From Planctomycetota bacterium (GTDB lineage Bacteria > Planctomycetota > PUPC01 > DSUN01): a stretch of 25,997 nucleotides of DNA. The position numbers were made by a program, and so were the translations under genes. Within the stretch, counting starts at the first letter, position 1, and every line of letters starts with the position of its first letter. The notes below the pieces were generated by a model that saw only the letters and a program-made list of their open reading frames with translations, searched no databases and was not told the DNA's origin. The stretch is from the NCBI GenBank assembly GCA_016872875.1, contig VGYW01000073.1, positions 1 to 25,997 on the forward strand, given 5' to 3'. This document shows, in pieces, positions 1 through 7,827 of the stretch.

Positions 1-92
1 AGACGACTTCCACGGGGACTGGAACTACACCATCCAACCCCGGGGGAAGAACTGAGATGGAACAGTTATTTCATCGCGGCTCCTAAGCTGGC
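1..92 (+). mobile_element. 3' end of an ISAzo13-type insertion sequence (partial)
   Basis: The window opens inside a transposase reading frame that stops at 53-55. The following ~35 nt, up to about position 92, probably hold the right end of the element, because clear host-like coding sequence (a membrane segment) starts right after it. The left end lies outside the window and the exact right boundary is not visible, so the end coordinate is an estimate. Confidence 0.5.
2..55 (+). CDS. ISAzo13-family transposase, C-terminal fragment
   Basis: Reading frame 2 is open from the window edge to TGA at 53-55 and encodes DDFHGDWNYTIQPRGKN. The FHG(D/E)WNYTI ending is the characteristic C-terminus of the ISAzo13 (Rhodopirellula-type) DDE transposases. 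Only 17 residues are present, so family assignment rests on this one motif, recalled from knowledge of the family and not from a search. The gene continues upstream of the window. Whether the element is intact cannot be judged. Confidence 0.6.
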   Translation, partial: DDFHGDWNYTIQPRGKN

Positions 93-97
93 TAAGC

Positions 98-814
98 GTG
101 GGGGCGATTGCGTGGCTGTTATGGCGTGGCAGATCCCTGTTCGGAGCCCGTGCTGGGGTTGCCGACGTGGATTTGCAGGTGAGCTCATTGTGCAGGTACG
201 TGAAGCTCCTGCTGGCATACTTTCTCCTCTCGGTTGGCCTGACGTTGTTCATGACCGCTCACAGAGGCACCAACTCGAACTATCGGCTTGAGACAAGCGT
301 GCCGGTATCCCTGTTAATCCCGGCCGCATGGAAGGTGGTCAGGGCTAACACCACGAACGTCGCCTCACGGCGAATCTGGGCACTCTTCAGCACGGCTGTA
401 GCGGCATCAGCTGCTCTTACCGGGGCCAGGATGCTAAGGCACCAATACCATCTGTGGCGTTGCCGACCTTATCTAGACGAGATTGTGGCTACGATCGAGC
501 GGACATGCCCCGCGGGGGAGCCTTGCTACAGCGTGTATCCGGAACTAGTCGCAAAGGCAGGCCGGAAACTCTACTTTAACGAATTTTGTCAGTATAACGG
601 CAGGTGGCCCGAGGCCAGGCAGAGGCTGCTGGATGCGGTTCAATCGGGTCTGTTCTCGGGGATGGTTACTCACACCGAGCAGCCGCCGTACGGCTATCGT
701 CGGGTCGAGCTTGCCAATCCAGTCCCGGGGTACTGGCAGAAGGCGTTTCTGCATGTTCGGGCGGACTTGGCTGGGACCGCAAGGGGACCCGCCACTGCTC
801 AAGGCACGCATTGA
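98..814 (+). pseudogene. C-terminal remnant of a GT-C (PMT/ArnT-like) membrane glycosyltransferase, probably truncated by the IS
   Basis: A 238-residue frame opens immediately after the transposase end. It starts with hydrophobic segments (AIAWLLW near residues 3-9, LLLAYFLLSVGLTLFM near 37-52, a weaker one near 92-108) and then a soluble tail. The sequence RGTNSNYRLE near residues 56-65 resembles the conserved G-s-NY-x-E loop found near the end of GT-C dolichyl-phosphate-mannose-type transferases, which move sugars from lipid carriers outside the membrane. The usual N-terminal catalytic half with its acidic motif is missing, and the frame begins where the IS ends. The GTG at 98 is simply the first available start. 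The TGA at 812-814 overlaps the proposed TTG start of the next gene. It may still be transcribed, but as a glycosyltransferase it is probably dead. GC content looks lower than in the rest of the cluster. Confidence 0.5.
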
Positions 815-2037
815 CCGTCGTGGTCTGTTCTTCCCGTTCGGCCAGTACAGCGACGAGCACGAAGCCCAAATTAGGGGTCGGCATCTGCCATCCCCTTCTG
901 GGTAGAGGGGGCTCGGAGGCGGCTGCGCTGTGGGCCATCACGGAGCTGAAGCAAGACTACGACGTGTCGCTCGTCACAGCGGGCGACGTGGACCTGGAAG
1001 GGCTGAACGAGTTCTACGGCACGGCGCTGAAGGCGTCTGACTTCGCATTGCGGCAGGCCCTTGTGCCGTTCTTCATGCGGAGGAACGCCACGGCGGCGGC
1101 GCTGAGACGCGCCTACTATCAGAGGTTCTGCCGGCAAGTGGCCCCCGAGTTTGACCTCATGATCAGCACGTACAACTTCTGCGACTTCGGGGTGCCGGCC
1201 ATCCACTTCGTGGCCGACTTCACCTTCGACGGCGAGCTGTCGGGCCACTGGGACGCGCGGCCGCGGGGCCTGGCTGCGCTGCTCTACGGGAACCACCCCC
1301 TGCGGAAGGCGTACCTTTGGCTCTGCCGTCGGATCCGAAGGCCCTCGGGCCGGGACTTCATGACCCAGGACCTCACGCTGGCGAACTCCCGATGGACGGC
1401 AGGGCTTCTGAAGGAGCGGTACGGGATCGAGGCGGGGGTGCTCTACCCGCCCGTGGCCGGCGAGTTCCCGGCTATCCCCTTCGCGGAGAAGGAGGACGGC
1501 TTTGTGTTCATCGGAAGGGTGGCGCCGGAGAAGCGGGTGGAGCGGGTGGTCGAGATACTCTCCCGCGTCCGGGGCCTGGGCCATGGCGTCCACCTGCACC
1601 TGATCGGTCAGATAGACGGCAGCCCGTATGGAAGGATGGTGAGGAGGCTGTGTGCCGAGCAGGGCGACTGGATTCACGCTGAGGGCAGCAAGAGCGGGGA
1701 GGCGAAGTGGCGCCTGATCGCCGGGCACCGGTACGGAATCAACGCGCGGCTGGGCGAGGCATTCGGCATCTCCGTCGCGGAACAGGTCAAGGCCGGGAGC
1801 ATCGTCTTCGTCCCAGAGGAGGGCGGGCAGGCGGAGATCGTTGGGCACCCTCTGCTCACCTATGGGAGCGTGGGGGACGCGGTGGGCAAGGTGGACCGGG
1901 TGCTCCGCGAGGGCGAGACGCGGCGGGCGCTGCTCGACCACCTCTCGAAGCGGGCAGATGCCTTCTCCATCCCGAGCTTCAGGGCCACAGTCCGGGCGCA
2001 AGTCGAGGGGTTCATCCAGGCACGGGCGCACCGTTGA
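811..2037 (+). CDS. Glycosyltransferase family 4 protein
   Basis: This 408-residue GT-B enzyme probably transfers a sugar from a nucleotide donor to a growing surface glycan at the cytoplasmic face of the membrane. The N-terminal domain opens with GVGICHPLLGRGGSEAA, the usual glycine-rich acceptor-side loop. The donor domain begins near residue 229 with FVFIGRVAPEKRVERVVEIL, and the GT4 E-x7-E motif is EAFGISVAE (E316 and E324). The open frame extends back to 604 without homology. TTG 811 was chosen because AAGG lies six bases upstream and the codon overlaps the preceding stop as TTGA, the same arrangement as at the next junction (2034). GTG 820 is the alternative. It is the first intact gene of the polysaccharide operon. 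Sugar specificity cannot be read from sequence. Confidence 0.85.
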   Translation: MTVVVCSSRSASTATSTKPKLGVGICHPLLGRGGSEAAALWAITELKQDYDVSLVTAGDVDLEGLNEFYGTALKASDFALRQALVPFFMRRNATAAALRRAYYQRFCRQVAPEFDLMISTYNFCDFGVPAIHFVADFTFDGELSGHWDARPRGLAALLYGNHPLRKAYLWLCRRIRRPSGRDFMTQDLTLANSRWTAGLLKERYGIEAGVLYPPVAGEFPAIPFAEKEDGFVFIGRVAPEKRVERVVEILSRVRGLGHGVHLHLIGQIDGSPYGRMVRRLCAEQGDWIHAEGSKSGEAKWRLIAGHRYGINARLGEAFGISVAEQVKAGSIVFVPEEGGQAEIVGHPLLTYGSVGDAVGKVDRVLREGETRRALLDHLSKRADAFSIPSFRATVRAQVEGFIQARAHR

Positions 2038-2792
2038 AGCGGTTGCTCAAGCGCATCCTGGGCAGGAGGGTCACTAACAGGCTCCGGGCCACCCAGCGAG
2101 CGCTCCTTGGGGCGTATTACGGCCTTGGCAACAGGGTGGAGTGCACGATCTGCGGCCGCACGTACTCAAGGTTCCTGAGATTCGCGGGACGAGAGAACCA
2201 ATGGTGCCCGCACTGTGGCTCGCTGCCTCGACACAGGCTCTTGTACCCGTTCCTTCGGGACAAGATGCACTTCTTCGCCGCGAAGTTCCGGGTGCTTCAC
2301 TTCGCGGCGGAGGCCTGCCTGGCCCGTGAAATCCGCAAGCATGGAAACATCGCTTACTTCCCTGCGGACCTGGGGGCTTCGCTGATACCCGGCCTCTCGG
2401 AACCCCCAGAGCTTGTCATGTCCGTCACCCACATAGGCTTCCGCGACGGCGTCTTCGACGTGGTGTTGTGCAACCACGTGCTGGAGCACGTCCGCGACGA
2501 CCGGCGCGCGATGCGGGAGCTCCACCGGGTGCTCAAGCCAGGGGGGTATGCGATCCTCCAGGTGCCCATAGACGCCGCCGCGGAAACGAAGGAGGACCCC
2601 ACCCTCGGCCCGGAGGAGCGGGCACACCTCTACGGGTTTGCCGACCACTTGCGTCTCTACGGGGCGGATTATAGGGAGAGGCTCGCGGAGGCCGGCTTCG
2701 AGGTGGAAGTTAGCCGCTACGTGGAGGAGCTCGATGCCGTCCGACACGCGCTGGACGAGGAGGAGGGCATCCATGTGTGCTGGAAGCGTTGA
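2034..2792 (+). CDS. Class I SAM-dependent methyltransferase with N-terminal zinc ribbon
   Basis: The 252-residue protein carries four cysteines (C37, C40, C58, C61) arranged as CTIC...CPHC, a likely zinc ribbon, followed by a Methyltransf_11-type Rossmann domain. The clearest methyltransferase signature is VVLCNHVLEHVRDDRRAM followed by ELHRVLKPGG, the acidic post-motif and motif III region. Motif I is weak: VLHFAAEACLAREI lacks the usual GxGxG. Sugar methylation or capping during glycan synthesis is the likely role, inferred from its place between glycosyltransferases. TTG 2034 is the start: it overlaps the previous TGA by four bases (TTGA) and no ATG or GTG precedes the conserved region in frame. 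Its 3' end overlaps the next gene by 20 nt. Confidence 0.8.
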   Translation: MKRLLKRILGRRVTNRLRATQRALLGAYYGLGNRVECTICGRTYSRFLRFAGRENQWCPHCGSLPRHRLLYPFLRDKMHFFAAKFRVLHFAAEACLAREIRKHGNIAYFPADLGASLIPGLSEPPELVMSVTHIGFRDGVFDVVLCNHVLEHVRDDRRAMRELHRVLKPGGYAILQVPIDAAAETKEDPTLGPEERAHLYGFADHLRLYGADYRERLAEAGFEVEVSRYVEELDAVRHALDEEEGIHVCWKR

Positions 2793-3948
2793 GCCGGACG
2801 CGGCGGGACTGCACATCGCGGCATTCGTTACCGCCCCCCAGCCGTTCCAGGTCCCCGTCTACCGTCGTCTCTGGGAGCGCCACGGAATCAGGACCGACCT
2901 CTACTGTCTCGACGTGGACCGGGCCCGGGGCTGGGGGGACACGAGTCCCCTCTATCCCGTGGCCGGCCGGGGGAGGGAGTTCCGCCTGGGGCCTCTGCGC
3001 CTTGCGTTTCCCCCGGCATCCCTCCTTGCCGCGCTCGGCAGGAAGCGGTATGGCGCCCTGATTATCAGCGGCTGGGAGCGCCACGCGCACGTGGCACTCC
3101 ACGCCCTCTGCGCAGCGGCAGGGGTGCCGGTGATTGTCGGCTCCGACCTGCGGGCGGGTCCGGGTGGCATGGCGGACAAGAAGCGCTCGTGGCCGAAGAA
3201 GGCCCTCCGCAATTGGGTCCTTCCGCGCATCCTTGACTGGGCGAAGGGGGCGCTGGTCCCGGGCGAGTGCGCCGCGGCGTACCTCCAGGAGGCCGGCTTC
3301 CGAGGCCCCGTCGGCATCGGGTTGTTCGGCATTGACTGCGCGCAGTTCCGAAACGACGGCGAGCGGCGCCCGCAGGACCGGCTCGACCTCCTCTACTGCG
3401 GGCGGTTCATCGAGAAGAAGCGGCCCGACGACGCGGTGCGCGCCCTGTCGCTCCTTGCGAACTCGGGAGTGCCCGCCCGGCTGGTCATGGCGGGCGACGG
3501 CCCCACGCACGGCGCCGTGGCACGGCTCGCCCGCGAGTTGGGGGTGGACGCCCTGGTGACGCTGCTCGGCGCGGTGCCGCACGCGGACGTTGCGGGCCTG
3601 ATGCAGCAGGCCGACGCGCTCGTCCTGCCCACGGCCGGCGAAGCCTGGGGAGTGGTCGTTGTTGAGGCCGCGGCCTCGGGCATGGCGCTCGTGCTGTCCG
3701 ATCAGGTCGGAGCCGCCAGAGATGTCCTCCGGGAGGGACAGAACGGCTACGTGTTCGCCACGGGCGACGCAGGGAGCCTAGCGGCCTGCATCGAAAAGGT
3801 GTGGCAGGACAAGAGGGCCGGCCGCATGCCCGAGGCCGCCAGGGTGTCCCGCGCCCTTGCCGAGCGCTACAGCTTCGAGCACTGCGCTGACGTCTATGCC
3901 GACACCATCAGGAAAGCGGTGAATGCCCATGGCCGGGCCAGTGCCTGA
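2773..3948 (+). CDS. Glycosyltransferase family 4 protein
   Basis: This 391-residue GT-B enzyme has an N-terminal acceptor domain (HIAAFVTAPQPFQVPVYRRL) and a C-terminal donor domain starting at LDLLYCGRFIEKKRPDDAV. The E-x7-E motif is EAWGVVVVE, followed by the expected small-residue stretch AAASGMALVLSDQVGA. This arrangement is typical of GT4 enzymes that recognise cyclic-amide-like nucleotide sugars. The ATG at 2773 follows a strong purine-rich ribosome site (GAGGAGGAGG, about six bases away) that lies inside the 3' end of the methyltransferase gene, and the two genes overlap by 20 nt. Role: addition of one sugar to the cluster's glycan. Donor and acceptor are unknown. Confidence 0.87.
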   Translation: MCAGSVEPDAAGLHIAAFVTAPQPFQVPVYRRLWERHGIRTDLYCLDVDRARGWGDTSPLYPVAGRGREFRLGPLRLAFPPASLLAALGRKRYGALIISGWERHAHVALHALCAAAGVPVIVGSDLRAGPGGMADKKRSWPKKALRNWVLPRILDWAKGALVPGECAAAYLQEAGFRGPVGIGLFGIDCAQFRNDGERRPQDRLDLLYCGRFIEKKRPDDAVRALSLLANSGVPARLVMAGDGPTHGAVARLARELGVDALVTLLGAVPHADVAGLMQQADALVLPTAGEAWGVVVVEAAASGMALVLSDQVGAARDVLREGQNGYVFATGDAGSLAACIEKVWQDKRAGRMPEAARVSRALAERYSFEHCADVYADTIRKAVNAHGRASA

Positions 3949-5209
3949 GGGCACGCGAGGGGAGCGCCTCAGGGCGCTGGTCGTCGCCGCCGAGTGCAGC
4001 CCGGCGAAGTCGCACACGGCGGGCTCCGCGTGGCAGATCGTCTCACGGGTCTCTGCCTGGCACGACCTGTGGGTCATCGCGGGAACGCACGGGCAGCACG
4101 AGGTCGAGGAGTGCCTGGCGCGCCAGCCAGAGCTTCCTGGCCGCTTGCACTTTGCCTTCGTCCCCCTGGAGCCAATCCGGCGGGGCGCTGCGCCCAGGCC
4201 CGTCTTGCCGGTGGACTCGGTGCTGCGCATGAGGCGGTGGCAGGCCGAAGCCTACGGTTTTGCCACGACGCTGCACAAGGACATCGGCTTCGACGTGGTG
4301 CACCAGCTCCGCGGCGATTCGTTCCGCGAGCCGGGCTTCTGCTGGAAGCTCCCCATCCCTTTCGTGTGGGGCCCGACGGGTGGCAACACGGGCGTCCCGT
4401 GGAAGCTGATGGGCGCGCTCGATGCCCGCAACCGCCTCCTGCACTGCCTGCGGAACGCGATCACGGCCGTGCAACTGCGGTTCAGCCCAAGGGTGCGCCA
4501 CGCCGCCGCGCGGGCCGCGGTGCTGCTCGCGCAGACCTCACACGACCAGCGGCGCTTCGCGGAGGTGCTGGGCGCGCGCCCCATCCTCGCCCACGAGCAG
4601 GCCGCCGAGCCCGGGATAGGCGAGGTTCACCACTACGACGGCTCGCGCCCCCTGCGGCTTGCCTGGGTGGGCAGGTGCGAGCAGTTCAAGGCCCTTCACC
4701 TCGTCCTCGATGCCCTCGCGCGGCCGGGCTGCCGCGGCCGGGCCGAGCTCCACGTGGTGGGCGACGGCCGCTGCCGCGCGGGCTGGCAGCGCCTGGCCGC
4801 CCGCCTCGGCGTCGCCGACTGGTGCGTCTGGCACGGCTGGCTCGACCAGAAGGAGCTCCTCACAGTGATGGGCCGGTGCGACGCCTTAGTCTTCTCGAGT
4901 CTCCTGGAAGCCACGTCCACCACCGTCATGCAGGCCCTCTCCCTCGGCCTCCCAGTCGTCTGCATGAGGCACTGCGGCTACGGGGACGTTGTGGACCAGA
5001 CGTGCGGGATTCTGGTCGAGGTCGCGCGCCCCGCCGCGGTCGTCGAGGGCTTCGCCGCTGCCTTCGCGCGCTTGGCGGGCGAGCCCCCTCTGGTGGAGCA
5101 ACTCAGCCGCGGCGCCCTCGAGAAGGCCCGCGCCCATAGTTGGGACCACCTGGCCGGCGTGATTCGCCAGGCCTATGAGGATGCCGCCCGCGCCCGGAAG
5201 CTGCGCTAG
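3923..5209 (+). CDS. Glycosyltransferase family 4 protein with a variant E-x7-E motif
   Basis: A 428-residue GT-B glycosyltransferase. The N-terminal half (VVAAECSPAKSHTAGSAWQI, then VHQLRGDSFREPGF and FVWGPTGGNTGVP) matches GT4 proteins that begin with an AxxCxP loop and carry a WGPxGG motif. The donor-binding half starts at LRLAWVGRCEQFKALHLVL. Where most GT4 enzymes have E-x7-E, this one reads EATSTTVMQ, with glutamine replacing the second glutamate. That residue contacts the donor nucleotide ribose in characterised relatives, so donor binding may differ. The ATG at 3923 overlaps the upstream gene by 26 nt and has AGGAAAG about six bases upstream; ATG 3929 is possible. The stop codon directly abuts the next ATG (TAGATG). 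Confidence 0.85.
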   Translation: MPMAGPVPEGTRGERLRALVVAAECSPAKSHTAGSAWQIVSRVSAWHDLWVIAGTHGQHEVEECLARQPELPGRLHFAFVPLEPIRRGAAPRPVLPVDSVLRMRRWQAEAYGFATTLHKDIGFDVVHQLRGDSFREPGFCWKLPIPFVWGPTGGNTGVPWKLMGALDARNRLLHCLRNAITAVQLRFSPRVRHAAARAAVLLAQTSHDQRRFAEVLGARPILAHEQAAEPGIGEVHHYDGSRPLRLAWVGRCEQFKALHLVLDALARPGCRGRAELHVVGDGRCRAGWQRLAARLGVADWCVWHGWLDQKELLTVMGRCDALVFSSLLEATSTTVMQALSLGLPVVCMRHCGYGDVVDQTCGILVEVARPAAVVEGFAAAFARLAGEPPLVEQLSRGALEKARAHSWDHLAGVIRQAYEDAARARKLR

Positions 5210-5989
5210 ATGGTGATCATCAATGCCGACGACTTCGGCCTCGATGCACGGGTCAATGCTGCCATCGTGGAGTGCTTCGCGCGCGGCTATTGCTCCAGCA
5301 CCACCCTCATGGCCAACATGCCCGGGTTCGAGGAGGCCTGTGAGCTGGTCCGCTGCCAGGGCCTGTCTGAGCACGTGGGCGTCCACCTGGTCCTCACAAG
5401 CGGGACGCCTCTGACAGACAGAATGCGCAACTGCCCCCGCTTCTGTGACACTGCTGGACGCTTCTGCCTGGTCAGGACGGGAAGGCTATTCCTGCTGGCC
5501 AGCTATGAGAAGGAGGCATTGTTCGAGGAGCTGCGAGCACAGGTCCTCAGATGCCGGGAGCAGGGCGTCACGCTGACACACGCTGACTCTCACAAGCACA
5601 TCCACGTGGAGTGGGCAATCGCGTCGGCGGCCATGCGGGTTTGCCGGGCAGAGGGCATACCTTGGCTGAGGCTGGCCCGCAACTGTAGGCCGAGGGGCAC
5701 GCTCCTGAGGGCGGCCTATCGCCACCTGCTGAATTGGCGGATCGCCCGTGCCGGGCTGGCCAGGACACGCTATTTCGGGACACCCAACGACTACCGGCGC
5801 CTGGTCGCACGGAGAGGCGCGCTGCCGGACGCGCAACACTTCGAGATCCTCATGCACCCGACTCTGGACGATGGCGGCGCGCTGGTGGACTCGATCAGCG
5901 GCGTCAGGCTCGCAGACTGTCTGCCCCCCGAGGAGGCAAGAGGGCGCGCCGTGTCCTTTGCCGGTAAGCAGTACAGGGCTGCCACGTGA
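5210..5989 (+). CDS. YdjC/ChbG-family carbohydrate deacetylase
   Basis: A 259-residue protein starting VIINADDFG, the hallmark of the YdjC (ChbG, HpnK) family. These metal-dependent hydrolases remove acetyl groups from N-acetylated sugars. Likely metal ligands are D8 of the ADDFG motif, H59 in HVGVHLVLT and H128 in THADSHKHIH, in the order and spacing seen in the family. Length is normal. In this cluster it probably deacetylates an N-acetylhexosamine in the glycan or a lipid-linked intermediate, as HpnK does in hopanoid pathways; that role is inference. ATG 5210 abuts the upstream stop, and GTG 5213 is a weaker alternative. The stop overlaps the next start as GTGA. Confidence 0.9.
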   Translation: MVIINADDFGLDARVNAAIVECFARGYCSSTTLMANMPGFEEACELVRCQGLSEHVGVHLVLTSGTPLTDRMRNCPRFCDTAGRFCLVRTGRLFLLASYEKEALFEELRAQVLRCREQGVTLTHADSHKHIHVEWAIASAAMRVCRAEGIPWLRLARNCRPRGTLLRAAYRHLLNWRIARAGLARTRYFGTPNDYRRLVARRGALPDAQHFEILMHPTLDDGGALVDSISGVRLADCLPPEEARGRAVSFAGKQYRAAT

Positions 5990-6654
5990 GGCACTTCAGG
6001 CTTCCCCGGAAGCTCGTGGACCGTGAGGCCTACATCCTGGCGGCGTGCGCCGGCAAGCGCGTCCTGCACCTCGGCTGCGTCGGAAGCGTCCGCACTGGGG
6101 ATTGGCACGCCCTGGTGAACAGCGGGCGTTGGCTCCATCAGAGGATACGCTCCGCTGCCTCCGAGGCCATCGGGATTGATATCGAACGGTCCGCGGTCAA
6201 TGAGCTGAGGGAGCGGATGGGGATGACTGACATACTCTGGGGCGATGCGCAGGAGCTCGCGGCGCTGGACTGCGGCTCGTTCGACCTGGTGGTTGCCGGC
6301 GAGATCATCGAGCATCTTCCCAACCCAGGGAGAATGCTCGAGAGTGCCCACGCAGTGCTACGCGAGGACGGGCACGTCATCGTCACGGCACCGAACGCTT
6401 TCTGCGCTCGGAAGGCGCTGGGGGTGTTGTTGGGCTTGGAGAGTGTTCACGAAGACCACGTGGCCTACTACTCGCACCGAGCCCTCCAGAGGCTTGCAGC
6501 GATGTACGGGTATCGGGTTGTGGACCAGTGCAGCTATAGGCTCCGGAACCGGACGCCGCTTCTGCCGTATGTGATCGAGCGCATCGTAGGCATCCTGTCT
6601 CCGAACCTCTGCGAGGGTGTGATTTGCAGGATGGCGCGGGCATGCGAATCCTGA
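5986..6654 (+). CDS. Class I SAM-dependent methyltransferase
   Basis: The 222-residue protein is a Methyltransf_11/23-type enzyme. Motif I is VLHLGCVGS (residues 26-34), motif II is AIGIDIERSAV, and the downstream signature is DLVVAGEIIEHLPNPGRML followed by VLREDGHVIVTAPN. It probably methylates a sugar or lipid-linked intermediate; the substrate is unknown. It starts at GTG 5986, overlapping the deacetylase stop as GTGA, and its 3' end overlaps the next glycosyltransferase by 13 nt. This points to translational coupling within the operon. Unlike the methyltransferase at 2034, it has no zinc ribbon. Confidence 0.88.
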   Translation: MRHFRLPRKLVDREAYILAACAGKRVLHLGCVGSVRTGDWHALVNSGRWLHQRIRSAASEAIGIDIERSAVNELRERMGMTDILWGDAQELAALDCGSFDLVVAGEIIEHLPNPGRMLESAHAVLREDGHVIVTAPNAFCARKALGVLLGLESVHEDHVAYYSHRALQRLAAMYGYRVVDQCSYRLRNRTPLLPYVIERIVGILSPNLCEGVICRMARACES

Positions 6655-7817
6655 TGGTCCACAACGACTACGCTCGGCCGAGCGGTGAGGAGCATGCGTG
6701 CGAGAGCATCGCGCGGCTGCTCGAAGAAAGAGGCCACGGCGTGACCTGGTTAAGAAAGTCGTCTGCCGACATCCCGGCATCCCTCCGCGGCAGGGCGCAG
6801 GCGTTCTTCTCCGGGATCTACAGCTTCAGGGCGCGCCGCGAGATGGACAGGCTCCTTAGCGGAGGCGACTTCGATATTGTGCAGGTGCAGAACCTATACC
6901 CCTTGCTCTCCCCCTCAATGTTGCCGCCTGCGCGGACCCGCGGGGTTCCCATCGTTATGCGGTGCCCCAACTACAGGCTTTTCTGCCCGATCGGCCTTTT
7001 CCTGTCGAATGGTCACCTATGCGAGAAGTGCTTCACAGGGTGGGAGTGGTGGTGCGTCCTGAAGAATTGCGCGGGCAGCCTGCCGAAGAGCATCGGGTAC
7101 GCGCTTCGCAACGCCTTCGCAAGGGCCACGGGGATGATCAGGGACAACGTAACCCTGTTCATCGTCCTGTCAGACTTCCAGCGAAGGCGTTTCGCCGCTG
7201 CGGGGATCGAGCCGGGCAGGATCGAGGTCCTGCCGAACATGGCCCCGGCGCAAGAGCCGGCGGCGGACGCTGGGGAAGGGAGTCTCGTCTCATTCGTTGG
7301 GCGGATCAGCCCGGAGAAGGGGATAGGCGACTTCCTGGCCGCGGCCAGAGCGCTGCCGGAGCAGCGCTTCGCCCTGGCTGGGGACGCCTCGCCGATGCCA
7401 GAGGTGGAACGGGATGCGCCTCCGAACGTCACGTTCAGCGGCTTTCTGTCCGGGGGGAAGCTGGCGGAGTTCTACGGGGCGACCCGGATCCTGGTGTGCT
7501 GTAGCACGTGCTTTGAGGGGTTCCCGAACGTCGTTGTGGAGGCGATGTGCGCGGGGCGGCCCGTGGTGGCCACACGGATTGGGGCGCTGCCGGAGATCGT
7601 GGACGATGGCGTGACCGGCCTGCTCTACGAGCCAGGGAACGTCCCTGAGCTTGTGGACAAGCTGGGCCGCCTGCTGGCGGACCCCGAGCTCTGCCGCGAG
7701 ATGAGCGCGGCGGGCCGTCAGAAGGCTCTGTACGAATACTCGCGGGACAAGTACTACGAACGGCTGATGGGGATTTACCAGAAGGCCATTGCCCTGGGAC
7801 ATCCCCGCGCAAGCTGA
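6642..7817 (+). CDS. Glycosyltransferase family 4 protein with Cys-rich insert
   Basis: A 391-residue GT-B enzyme beginning RILMVHNDYARPSGEE. The donor domain starts at LVSFVGRISPEKGIGDFL and carries the E-x7-E motif EGFPNVVVE (E292, E300), followed by AMCAGRPVVATRIGALPE. Between the two domains is a Cys-rich patch (CPNYRLFCP, CEKCFTGW, CVLKNC) that recurs in a subset of GT4 enzymes and may bind zinc. ATG 6642 is preferred over the in-frame TTG at 6624 because homology begins at RILMVH. It overlaps the methyltransferase gene by 13 nt. It is the last soluble glycosyltransferase before the polymerase-like gene. Confidence 0.9.
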   Translation: MRILMVHNDYARPSGEEHACESIARLLEERGHGVTWLRKSSADIPASLRGRAQAFFSGIYSFRARREMDRLLSGGDFDIVQVQNLYPLLSPSMLPPARTRGVPIVMRCPNYRLFCPIGLFLSNGHLCEKCFTGWEWWCVLKNCAGSLPKSIGYALRNAFARATGMIRDNVTLFIVLSDFQRRRFAAAGIEPGRIEVLPNMAPAQEPAADAGEGSLVSFVGRISPEKGIGDFLAAARALPEQRFALAGDASPMPEVERDAPPNVTFSGFLSGGKLAEFYGATRILVCCSTCFEGFPNVVVEAMCAGRPVVATRIGALPEIVDDGVTGLLYEPGNVPELVDKLGRLLADPELCREMSAAGRQKALYEYSRDKYYERLMGIYQKAIALGHPRAS

Positions 7818-7827
7818 AGGACGCTGC

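Noticed and set aside
871..2031. Long minus-strand open frame of 386 codons opposite the first GT4 gene
   Set aside because: It is a GC-rich antisense shadow with P/H/R-rich translation and no domain, while the plus strand encodes a clear GT4.
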